A stretch of DNA of 64,000 nt from Deferribacteres bacterium. GTDB lineage: Bacteria > Zhuqueibacterota > Zhuqueibacteria > Zhuqueibacterales > Geothermadaptataceae. The stretch is from NCBI GenBank assembly GCA_020633675.1, contig JACKDE010000003.1, positions 992,001 to 1,056,000 on the forward strand, written 5' to 3'. The position numbers and the translations under genes are program-made. Below, in pieces: positions 53,216-61,438 of the stretch. A model generated the notes under the pieces. The model was not told the origin of the DNA and did no database searches. It worked only from the letters and a program-made list of their open reading frames with translations. How positions within the stretch are numbered: the first letter of the stretch is position 1; each line of letters begins with the position of its first letter.

Positions 53216-54602
53216 GATCGACAGCAAAATATCACATTTTAAGATTTTGGAAAAGTTAGGCGAAGGTGGAATGGGGGAAATCTACCTTGCCGAAGACACT
53301 CTTCTAAACCGCAAGGTTGCGCTCAAGCAACTCCCGGCGCATTTAATCGAAAAGCAGGAATTGGTCATCCGGTTCAAACGCGAGGCACGTGCTGCAGCAG
53401 CGCTCAAGCATCCGAATATTGTGACGGTGTACGAGCTGTTTGAACATGAAAATCGTATCTTCATCGCGATGGAATATATTGAAGGTGCGAATTTGTATGA
53501 GTTCCGCAAGCAACGCACTATCACGATCAAGCAGGCGCTGGTCATCATCCTGCATATTTGCAAAGGTTTGCGCGTCGCCCATAAAAACGGCATCATCCAT
53601 CGCGACATCAAGCCAGCCAATATCATGATTGACAAGGATGGCTGGGTGAAGCTGCTCGATTTCGGGCTGGCCAAACTGGTCGCCAATAAAACCATCACCC
53701 GTATCGGCTCAAAAATGGGCACTGTCCCCTATTTCTCGCCCGAGCAGCTCCGTGGTGAAGAAGCTGCGCCAGGCACCGACATCTTTTCGCTGGGTATTAT
53801 TCTTTATGAGCTTATTGCAGGCCGCCGCCCATTTGAAGGCGACTCGGAAGAAAGCATCATCTACCATATTTTGCACAAAAAGCCTGAACGACTCGCCAAA
53901 TTCAATCCGCAAGTCACGCCACGTTTGCAAAAAGTGGTCGACAAGGCTCTCAACAAGAATAGCAGGCGACGATACCAGAGCATCGGCCATTTTATGCATG
54001 ATCTGGAGCGTGAACGGCGCTACTACTCGAAACTGCAGGAAGCCGCTGCCAGCACTGCGGCCAAAAACTCAGTGGCACGCAGCGTCTCGCTGTACCTGAA
54101 AGATATCGAGTACGAAATCAACCGTTTTGGCTTGTCCCGGCTGATATCGCGTTTAGGTTCCATGAATCAGTTGTTGCGCACAAAACTGATTTTACTTCGC
54201 CAAAAAACGGCATTGCCGGCCGGGCTGCTGGTCATTTTCGCAACGCTGAGCGGGACGTTCCTCATCTTGAAAGGTTCGCATCACGGAGAATCGAATGTCA
54301 GCATCATGCAGGCATCACCAATCAGAACGCTGGTCAACATTAAGGAAACACCGCGGCTGCTCAAAGCTTTTGAAGAATTCAGCCAGCGCGACCTGATTCG
54401 AACCGGTGAAAAAGCAAATCCAAAAGACTCAAATAGCTTTTACCTGTTTGTTTTTGACAGTCAGAGGGTTGCCGACGTGCTGATTCCCCAGGGCGACGAC
54501 TTGTATTCGTTGTATTCAAAAAAGACACTGCAAAAATCGAAAAATCATTTGCCCGGCAAATACAGAATTTGGGTAAAAGATCTCAGCAAATCGAGGCACT
54601 GA
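53214..54602 (+). CDS. Ser/Thr protein kinase, membrane-anchored
   Basis: Hanks-type kinase of 462 residues from the ATG at 53214. The catalytic domain is complete: GEGGMGEIYLAED (Gly loop), VALKQLP (Lys), RDIKPANIM (HRD loop), LLDFGLAKL (DFG), GTVPYFSPEQLRG (APE-like) and DIFSLGIILYELIAGRRPF. A helix at about residue 337-354 (PAGLLVIFATLSGTFLIL) leads to an extracytoplasmic domain of about 105 residues of unknown family (FYLFVFDSQRVADVLIPQ). It lies between a decaheme gene and a DUF5777 barrel gene on the same strand. Possible targets include the FHA-recognised proteins. Kinase family is certain; role inferred. Confidence 0.93.
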   Translation: MIDSKISHFKILEKLGEGGMGEIYLAEDTLLNRKVALKQLPAHLIEKQELVIRFKREARAAAALKHPNIVTVYELFEHENRIFIAMEYIEGANLYEFRKQRTITIKQALVIILHICKGLRVAHKNGIIHRDIKPANIMIDKDGWVKLLDFGLAKLVANKTITRIGSKMGTVPYFSPEQLRGEEAAPGTDIFSLGIILYELIAGRRPFEGDSEESIIYHILHKKPERLAKFNPQVTPRLQKVVDKALNKNSRRRYQSIGHFMHDLERERRYYSKLQEAAASTAAKNSVARSVSLYLKDIEYEINRFGLSRLISRLGSMNQLLRTKLILLRQKTALPAGLLVIFATLSGTFLILKGSHHGESNVSIMQASPIRTLVNIKETPRLLKAFEEFSQRDLIRTGEKANPKDSNSFYLFVFDSQRVADVLIPQGDDLYSLYSKKTLQKSKNHLPGKYRIWVKDLSKSRH

Positions 54603-54620
54603 AATGGATTCGTGCATGCC

Positions 54621-54634
54621 GGATGCTGTTTTGC
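54621..54634 (+). promoter_or_regulatory. Weak -24/-12-like site before the DUF5777 gene
   Basis: CCGGATG-CTGT-TTTGCA keeps the GG-GC spacing and a perfect TTGCA, but the rest of the -24 box does not match. It is 46 bp upstream of the ATG. Listed as weak only. Confidence 0.25.
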
Positions 54635-54679
54635 AGGATCGCGCCGCCCTCATAGTGTATTAAATCAGGATGACTTGTG

Positions 54680-55936
54680 ATGAAAAGGACTTCATCGATG
54701 AAAAAATTCAATATAGCTGTGAGCTTGCTGGCGATGCTTGCCTTGCAGGCGGGTGCGCCAGAAACTGGTTTTTCACAAGATAAAATTCCGGATGCTGTCG
54801 CTGAAATTTTTGACAACCGGTGTGCTTTTTCCGGGTGTCATGTTGCCAATTCACCGGATACCGATTTGGACTTAACCGAAAAAGCGGCTTTCGGCGCCCT
54901 GGTCAACCAAAAAAGTGTCGATCTTGAAGATATGTTCCTGGTGCAACCGGGAGATTACAAAAAGAGCTATCTTTTCTGGAAGCTCATGGGCATCGATGGC
55001 ATCAAGGGCGATCGAATGCCACCGAAAGGCGATCAGCCATTATCCAAGAAACAGTTGCAGACGATCGCCAAATGGATCAAATCCCTGCCCAAAAGCACCA
55101 ACATCCAGCCGCGTCAAAGGCAGACCAAGCCATCCTTCCCAGGGCTTTCCACCGGTAGCCTGCAAACAGCGCAGACCGTGAACACCGGCAGCTTTTCCTA
55201 TCGAATCGCGCACCGCTGGATGGGTAGAATCGATGCCGGATTCGGTCAGTTTTTCGGCCTGGATGCCGGTGCCCACGTTCTAACCGAGTTCTCTTTTCCG
55301 TTGTCGGATCGCCTTAGTTTTACGGCTGGACGCTCCGGCTCGAATGCAACTTTTGTATTCAACGGCAAATGGAAAATTTTGCAGCAGGCCACTGCGCCGA
55401 TTTCCATGGCGCTTGTAGCCGGTGTCGACTGGATCACGCTCAGGCAAATCAGCGATCCCAATAATCCGGCGCAGCTTCTCAGCCGTGCCAGCTCGCAGCG
55501 CTTTGCCTGGTACGGCCAGTTGGCCATTGAGAGGCAGCTCTCCAGAAAGCTGGCTGTGTTGTTCAATCCGGGCCTGCTGCTGAATGGCAACGTGACGCTT
55601 GCCAACGAAGATGCGGTTGTCTGTCTCGCTTTTGCCGGAAAATTCAATTTAAGTCGGCGTGTTTCGGTCTTTTTCGAGATGGCGCCGGTAGTGGCAGGAT
55701 CGAATACTGTGTTGCCGGTCGGCGGAACCGCGATCAAAATTGGCCAGCCGCGCATTTATGACGCCTTCACTTTTGGGCTTGAACACAGTATCGGCGGGCA
55801 TGTGTTTCACCTCTATGCGACCAATTCACTCGGGCTGACACCGAGCCAGGTGATGAGTGGCGGCAATTTGGATTTTCTGAACGGTGGATTGCGACTGGGA
55901 TTCAATATCTATCGCGCCATGCGTCTCGGCTGGTGA
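54680..55936 (+). CDS. Cytochrome-like domain fused to DUF5777 outer-membrane barrel
   Basis: Exported protein of about 418 residues; starts at 54680 and 54698 each have a ribosome-like site. Signal: FNIAVSLLAMLALQAGA. Residues of about 30-145 are a cytochrome-like domain with the atypical motif CAFSGCHVANSPDTDLDL, YLFWKLMGIDGIKGDRMPP and LQTIAKWIKSL, similar to the domain in the first gene of the cluster. The remaining 270 residues fit DUF5777 (SYRIAHRWMGRIDAGFGQFFGLDAGAH, strands to GFNIYRAMRLGW), a predicted barrel. A heme-type domain joined to an outer-membrane barrel is consistent with surface electron exchange. Confidence 0.83.
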   Translation: MKRTSSMKKFNIAVSLLAMLALQAGAPETGFSQDKIPDAVAEIFDNRCAFSGCHVANSPDTDLDLTEKAAFGALVNQKSVDLEDMFLVQPGDYKKSYLFWKLMGIDGIKGDRMPPKGDQPLSKKQLQTIAKWIKSLPKSTNIQPRQRQTKPSFPGLSTGSLQTAQTVNTGSFSYRIAHRWMGRIDAGFGQFFGLDAGAHVLTEFSFPLSDRLSFTAGRSGSNATFVFNGKWKILQQATAPISMALVAGVDWITLRQISDPNNPAQLLSRASSQRFAWYGQLAIERQLSRKLAVLFNPGLLLNGNVTLANEDAVVCLAFAGKFNLSRRVSVFFEMAPVVAGSNTVLPVGGTAIKIGQPRIYDAFTFGLEHSIGGHVFHLYATNSLGLTPSQVMSGGNLDFLNGGLRLGFNIYRAMRLGW

Positions 55937-55950
55937 GCAGGCCGAGACGC
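55921..55950 (+). terminator. Terminator-like hairpin at the end of the cytochrome cluster
   Basis: GCGTCTCGGC and GCCGAGACGC form a perfect 10-bp GC-rich stem with a 10-nt loop that contains the stop codon. On the plus strand no T-run follows (GAAAAAC); on the minus strand the preceding sequence supplies one, so it may also serve the convergent side. Confidence 0.55.
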
Positions 55951-56064
55951 GAAAAACAGCCACCATCACGCAAACGACGCCGAGTAGAACCAGACCACTC
56001 ATCCGCCTGCATGTGCAAAATCATATTGCGATGAGTGGATCTGTACTGCTTTGGCGAAGATTCG

Positions 56065-58887
56065 TTATTCAGCAATCGGAATGGGATCGCCGAAACCAAG
56101 CTGCTTCAATCTTTCCATTTGTGTGGCCGCATCGCCGACAACGAGATAAATCATTTTGTTCGGATCGACATATTTTTTTGCCAGGTCTTTGATACGATTG
56201 ACCGTCATGGACTTGACGATGGCTTCCCGCTGCTTGACATAATCGTACCGCCAACCATAAGCGCTGATGTTTTCCAACATATTCAGCTTTGAAGCATGGG
56301 TTTCAAATGCCCTGGCATTGCTTTTTAGCTGAAAGCTTTTGGTGGTTTGCAAATCGGTTTCGCTGAAACCATCAGCATAATTCTGCAAAATATCTTTCAC
56401 GAGCTGCGCAGCTTCAAGGGTGACGTTCGATCTGACAGCGCTCGAAATCGTAAACGGGCCGCGAATACCGGTTCCACTGAAAAATGAGCCGATGCCATAA
56501 GTATAGCCCTTGCCTTCCCGCAATTCCTGCGTCAGCTGCGAAGCAAAGCCGCCACCGCCAAGAATGTAGTTCATGACCGTAGCCGGAAAATAGTCATCAT
56601 CGGTTTCAGCCAGTGCCGGATAACCAAAACGAAATACGGACTGCTTGGCGCCTGGCACATCGTAAAAATAGACTTTCGAAGTGGCGGGCGCGGCAGCAAT
56701 TTTGTAGCTCGGAAATGTGACTGTTTTTTTCTGCCAACTTGTTTCGATTGTACCAAGCGATTGCAGCACCTGGTTTTTGGAAACGGCGCCAACAATGTGA
56801 AAATTGGTGATCGAAGGTGAAAAGTTCGCTGCATAATAGGCACGCAGGTCATCGAGCGCTATTTTCCCCACGGATGCCAAATTGCCAAGTGTGTTGTTCG
56901 AAAGGATGTGCTCTTTGCCGTAAATCAACCCATTGTAAGCATTGGTCGCGATGCTGTTGGGATTGGCCCGCTGCTGTTTGATCCGGCTGATAGTGCTCTG
57001 TTTGCTCAGTGCAAACTCCTTCTCGTCCCAGCGTGGTTGAAGCAGGATTTCCTCGACCAGCGCCATGGTTTTGAGATAGTTGCGCGCCAATGTGTTGCCG
57101 GAGATTTCCATGGTCTCGCGGTTGGCAGAAACATCGATAGTTGCGCCAAGCTCTTCGATGGCTTCTTCCAATTCCTGGGGCGTTTTTTGGGCGGTGCCTT
57201 TCATCAACAGCTCAGCCACCAGGTTTGCGACACCGACTTTTCCGGGCTGATCCAAAAGCAGGCCGCCCTTCAGTACAAAATTAAACCGCACCAGCGGTAC
57301 TTCGCGATTTTCGATACCATAGATTTTCAGGCCGTTCGCCAACTGTGCCTGCCACACCTCCGGAATTTTCGCATCAGGGCTCTCGCCGTATGGCGGTTCA
57401 ACAGTGCGATCAAAACTCGATGGTGTTCTTTCATAAGTCGCCTGCTGGCTTGGGTCGAACGCTTCTTCGACCCCCTGCACAATTTGCTCTTCCACGATCT
57501 CCGCTTTTTGCGATCCATGCAGAACGAGATGAGCCTGGCCTTTTGGCACGAAGCTGGTCGCGACAAAATGCTTGCCCTTGAGATACTGGTTGTAGACGCG
57601 CATCACATCTTCTTTGCTAACCGCCAGGATATTCTTGACGTCCTGGTTGATAAAACCGGGATCACCTGCAAAAATATTATATTGTGCGAGCTGAAAAGCT
57701 TTCCCCAACACACTCGAGAGCCGGTTATAGTAGGCGGTTTCCTGGCCTGCTTTTATGCGAGCGAGGTCTTTTTCTGAAAAACCATCCTTTTCAAACCTGG
57801 TAAACGCTGCGTCGATTGCCGCTTTCACATCATTCAGATCGATCCCTTCGAATGCCCGAATCCGCAAAATGTATTCACCCGCAAGTTCCGAGTTGCGGTC
57901 AAACATGCTGACATTTGAAGTCAACTGCTTTTCTTCGACCAGCACTTTGTAGAATGGCGCTTTCTTGCCCTGCGACAAGAGCTGCGCCAGCACAGCCAAC
58001 GGGTAAGAATCGGGATGGTATTGCGGCACGCCGGGCCAAGTGATCGTCAGCTCCGGCAGGCGCGCAAAGTTATCTTCATGATAAAGCATCTTGGTTTCCG
58101 TCAGCACAGCCGGCCGTTTTTCGAGCGGCAGCACATCTTCGCCGCGCGGAATTTCAGCGAAATATTTCTCGACCCAATCTTTAGCTTGGGCCGTGTCAAA
58201 ATCACCAGCGACGACCAGGGTAACATTGTTGGGCACATACCACCGTCTGTAAAAGTCTTTGACATCTTGCAGCGTCGCGTTCTGCAAGTCTTTCAGCGAG
58301 CCGATCACTTGCCAATTATACGGATGGTTTTGAGGGTAGAGATTCTTGTCAATGACATAGGATGTGTGGCCATACGGATTGTTATCGTAGCTCTGGCGCT
58401 TTTCATTTTTAACCACCTGCTTTTCCTTTGCCAGCACCGGCTCGGTCACGGTGTTGATAAAGAATCCGAGTTTGTCTGCTTCCGCCCAGAGCATTTTTTC
58501 CAACGCATCATTGGGTACGGTCTGAAAATAATTGGTACGGTCACGGCTGGTTGAACCATTGGCGCCGGAGCCACCGATGCGTGCGCTCAGCTTGTCCAGC
58601 CCACCTTTACCCAAATTTTCCGATTCGAGAAACAGAAGGTGCTCGAACAGGTGTGCGAATCCTGTGCGGCCCGCTTTTTCCCGCGCGGAACCAACATGAC
58701 TGGTTAGGGCCACTGCGACCACCGGATCCGACCGGTCGATATGAAAAACAACCTGCAGTCCATTGCTTAAAGTGAACCTCTCGAATTGAACTGAAAAATC
58801 GGTTTGGCTAAAGAGCGGATTTGAGCAGACAATAAAAGCAAAAATAACATAGCCTGCTTTCATTGCAACGGCATGCATCCTGTTCAT
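56065..58887 (-). CDS. M16-family zinc peptidase, two-domain
   Basis: Exported insulinase-like peptidase of 940 residues from the ATG at 58887 (AAGG upstream), with a signal peptide (GYVIFAFIVCSNPLFSQ). The active site HLFEH lies at about residues 79-83 (inverted zincin HxxEH) and MLWAEADKLGFF supplies the third zinc ligand region. A second M16 domain (about 510-940, beginning LANGLKIYGIENREVPLVRF) lacks the catalytic motif, as is normal for the family's paired subunits. It probably degrades peptides in the periplasm. It is convergent to the cytochrome cluster and monocistronic as far as seen. Confidence 0.93.
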   Translation of the reverse strand: MNRMHAVAMKAGYVIFAFIVCSNPLFSQTDFSVQFERFTLSNGLQVVFHIDRSDPVVAVALTSHVGSAREKAGRTGFAHLFEHLLFLESENLGKGGLDKLSARIGGSGANGSTSRDRTNYFQTVPNDALEKMLWAEADKLGFFINTVTEPVLAKEKQVVKNEKRQSYDNNPYGHTSYVIDKNLYPQNHPYNWQVIGSLKDLQNATLQDVKDFYRRWYVPNNVTLVVAGDFDTAQAKDWVEKYFAEIPRGEDVLPLEKRPAVLTETKMLYHEDNFARLPELTITWPGVPQYHPDSYPLAVLAQLLSQGKKAPFYKVLVEEKQLTSNVSMFDRNSELAGEYILRIRAFEGIDLNDVKAAIDAAFTRFEKDGFSEKDLARIKAGQETAYYNRLSSVLGKAFQLAQYNIFAGDPGFINQDVKNILAVSKEDVMRVYNQYLKGKHFVATSFVPKGQAHLVLHGSQKAEIVEEQIVQGVEEAFDPSQQATYERTPSSFDRTVEPPYGESPDAKIPEVWQAQLANGLKIYGIENREVPLVRFNFVLKGGLLLDQPGKVGVANLVAELLMKGTAQKTPQELEEAIEELGATIDVSANRETMEISGNTLARNYLKTMALVEEILLQPRWDEKEFALSKQSTISRIKQQRANPNSIATNAYNGLIYGKEHILSNNTLGNLASVGKIALDDLRAYYAANFSPSITNFHIVGAVSKNQVLQSLGTIETSWQKKTVTFPSYKIAAAPATSKVYFYDVPGAKQSVFRFGYPALAETDDDYFPATVMNYILGGGGFASQLTQELREGKGYTYGIGSFFSGTGIRGPFTISSAVRSNVTLEAAQLVKDILQNYADGFSETDLQTTKSFQLKSNARAFETHASKLNMLENISAYGWRYDYVKQREAIVKSMTVNRIKDLAKKYVDPNKMIYLVVGDAATQMERLKQLGFGDPIPIAE

Positions 58888-59022
58888 TTTCAAGGGCCTT
58901 TCTGATTGGTATTAAACTCCGTTCGGAAGTATAGATATGAGACCTGTGTGCCTACTTTGGCGTTGAAAGATTTGTTGCACAAATTCTCAGTAAGCCATTT
59001 TATAAGAGACATCGACAATCCG

Positions 59023-61260
59023 CTATCGATTTGGCAACTGTTTACGGAATTCATCAAGATAAAGGCCGATACTGTCCATCGGAACCGGGACAAAGCCGAG
59101 CTTTAAGGCTGGTGAGTTTTGATTCAGACGAAAATCTCCGTTTGCGGCGTCCGAAAACCCCGGATCGCCTTCGATAAGTTGATTACCCGTCAGCCTGGCG
59201 ACAAATTCCGTATCCGTGCGCGTAAAGACCATTCCCGTGAGTGCGTCCTTAACATCTGGCCCCCGCCAGTAACACAGGATGGAATCGGCGATCACGTTGT
59301 TTTCCATCTTCAGCAAATCGACGTCGACACCGTCTTCGATATCCAGCCACTTCTGACTCATGGAGATATTCCGGAAGACTCGGTTGTTTTTCGGGACGGC
59401 GGGCTCGTCGTCATAATAGCTGAGAAGTTCAGGGTAGCGCTCACTGTAAGGCGGCCGGTCGTAGTTGACCGCCCGCATGCTGTCGGTGAGCACATTGTAG
59501 GTGCCATCGAAGTAATATTTGGCCCATGTTGTGCCGCGCGCATCGATGTGCACCGAGGCTTCACAGTCAACAAAAATGTTGTTTTCAACCAGGTTATCCC
59601 GACCACCACCGATAAACATCGCCCGCCCGGCACGGTAAAAGATGTTGCCATAGACTGTCGTGCCGCTCATAAAATCGTCCAGATAAACGCCCATGACACC
59701 AAACAGGCCGGGGCCATGCAAATCATGAAAGTAGTTGAAACGGATTTTGTTGCCACGCCAGGTGTAATTCCTGCCGGTATGAATCGCACCGGCATCGCCG
59801 GTTTCCTGAACAATGTTAAAAATCTCGTTATATTCGATGGAATGTTCGTTACCGCCGAAATAGATCGCTTCGTGCGGTGCATCGTGAATGCGGTTGTGAC
59901 TTGCGATGTTCCCCACTCCGCGTATTTGCACAGCATGTCTATAGGTCAAATTGACCCGGCTGAAACGGTAAATGTGATTGTTGGTCGCATAGTGGCGTCC
60001 GGGAGAAAGCGTCATACGATCTCCGCCGTCAAGCCGGATGCCACCGTCTCCGGTGTCATAGATATCGCAACTGAGTACACCGTTGTCGTTGCCGCCTTGC
60101 ACAATAACGCCCACATTACCGATGTTTCGAATGGTGCAGCCTGCGATCCGGTTGTGCCTGCCACCATTGATTACAATGCCGTTGCCGCGTGATCCTTCGA
60201 AAATCATACCTTCTATCGACAAATAGGAAGCGTCATCGAGCACCAGCATGGACTGATCGAGCAGGGAAACAAAGACATCGCCAGACGCAATGGCTTGTGG
60301 GGGCCAGAAGTACAGAATCCCTGTGCTGCGGTCCAGATAGTACTCGCCGGGCATGTCCAGCTCTTCCAGAATATTAAGAAAATAGAAGCGTTGTTCCTTT
60401 GTGTATCCATATTTGTAGTGTGGTTCAACGGGATAAATTGTGTGGCTCGACGTGTCGATACGGGCTGCTCGAATTTGCGCATCAGCCCAATCCCAAGTCC
60501 AATAACCGCGCATCCAAATCTCTTGCAGCGCCCCCCAACGGCTGGGTCGTTCGCCGGGATAGGTAAAGCGGCCGTAGTGCCGTCCTCGCGGAATGCCGTC
60601 CTTTGGCGTGTGGGTAACGCCTTTATGAAACAACTTCTCGCCGGATTGTGGTACATCTACGATGTTTAACCAGCCGGTGTTAGGATAACGCGCCAGAGTC
60701 ATCGCCCGCCCGTTAAAGAACAGCTCCAATGGCGCCGGTTGCAGCGGCAGTCCCATTCCGACGGTTTTTAACTCGCCAAAATCCCGGATACCCTGATCCC
60801 GCAGGTCCACCTGCATCACATGGTCCCTTGCAGATGAGCTCAGCCTGGCGAGAATAGGCGGATCGGTTACCGGCTTGAAGCCGGAAATTTGCTTGCCGCC
60901 GACCAAACGCACAACCTCGCCCGGGAATGCCCGCCAGCGAACCAGCCTGCCTTCCTGACCGGAGTCTTCTTTACCGAGAACGAAGCTTTCGGAGAACGGA
61001 TAGGTTCCGCCGCGAATCCAAACGGTGAGGCCCGAATGTGGAAGTTTCTGCAGCCGCGTAAAGTCACGTACTGCTTGCCGTGCCCGCTGCAAGGTGAGGA
61101 AGGGGCCATCACTTGCCGCCGGATTGGGTTGGTCCAGCTTGCCTGACCATGCATCACTGCCAGACGGTGAGACGTAAAAGGCAAACTCGGACGATTGCCC
61201 GGTGACACAGCTATGCGTAAGCACCAACCAGGATAAGCAAAAAAGCGCTATTTTTTTCAT
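59023..61260 (-). CDS. Exported parallel beta-helix protein, probable glycoside hydrolase (GH141-like)
   Basis: Protein of 745 residues from the ATG at 61260 (MKKIALFCLSWL, signal). The mature part begins with FYVSPSGSDAWSGKLDQPNP, the usual opening of right-handed beta-helix carbohydrate-active proteins. Turn repeats follow (NGIVINGGRHNRIAGCTIRN, VGVIVQGGNDNGVLSCDIYD, HEAIYFGGNEHSIEYNEIFN, MFIGGGRDNLVENNIFVDCE). This order resembles family GH141 (fucosidase/xylanase) and pectate-lyase-like proteins; I cannot confirm the family without a search. It is next to a heparinase II/III-like gene, supporting polysaccharide degradation. Confidence 0.78.
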   Translation of the reverse strand: MKKIALFCLSWLVLTHSCVTGQSSEFAFYVSPSGSDAWSGKLDQPNPAASDGPFLTLQRARQAVRDFTRLQKLPHSGLTVWIRGGTYPFSESFVLGKEDSGQEGRLVRWRAFPGEVVRLVGGKQISGFKPVTDPPILARLSSSARDHVMQVDLRDQGIRDFGELKTVGMGLPLQPAPLELFFNGRAMTLARYPNTGWLNIVDVPQSGEKLFHKGVTHTPKDGIPRGRHYGRFTYPGERPSRWGALQEIWMRGYWTWDWADAQIRAARIDTSSHTIYPVEPHYKYGYTKEQRFYFLNILEELDMPGEYYLDRSTGILYFWPPQAIASGDVFVSLLDQSMLVLDDASYLSIEGMIFEGSRGNGIVINGGRHNRIAGCTIRNIGNVGVIVQGGNDNGVLSCDIYDTGDGGIRLDGGDRMTLSPGRHYATNNHIYRFSRVNLTYRHAVQIRGVGNIASHNRIHDAPHEAIYFGGNEHSIEYNEIFNIVQETGDAGAIHTGRNYTWRGNKIRFNYFHDLHGPGLFGVMGVYLDDFMSGTTVYGNIFYRAGRAMFIGGGRDNLVENNIFVDCEASVHIDARGTTWAKYYFDGTYNVLTDSMRAVNYDRPPYSERYPELLSYYDDEPAVPKNNRVFRNISMSQKWLDIEDGVDVDLLKMENNVIADSILCYWRGPDVKDALTGMVFTRTDTEFVARLTGNQLIEGDPGFSDAANGDFRLNQNSPALKLGFVPVPMDSIGLYLDEFRKQLPNR

Positions 61261-61298
61261 TTGTAAGTCCCAACGCGGACGAGCCGCAGCCAAAATTT

Positions 61299-61353
61299 CC
61301 CGCGAAGGCACAAAGACTCCAGGAAAAAATTATGTGTCCTCGCGCCTTCGTGG
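61299..61353. repeat. Imperfect 20-bp inverted repeat, common intergenic type
   Basis: CCGCGAAGGCACAAAGACTC (61299-61318) pairs with the complement of GTGTCCTCGCGCCTTCGTGG (61334-61353), with several mismatches. Repeats of the GAAGGC-CAAAGAC kind are, as I recall, scattered in many bacterial genomes. Here it lies in the leader between the beta-helix gene and the heparinase-like gene. Confidence 0.5.
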
Positions 61354-61438
61354 TGAAGTCATTCTTGCCCCCAAATGGCAGGTTTTGAGCATTCAAGGTC
61401 TGCCATTGCTAATTGTTTAGTTGTGAATGCATTCGAAT

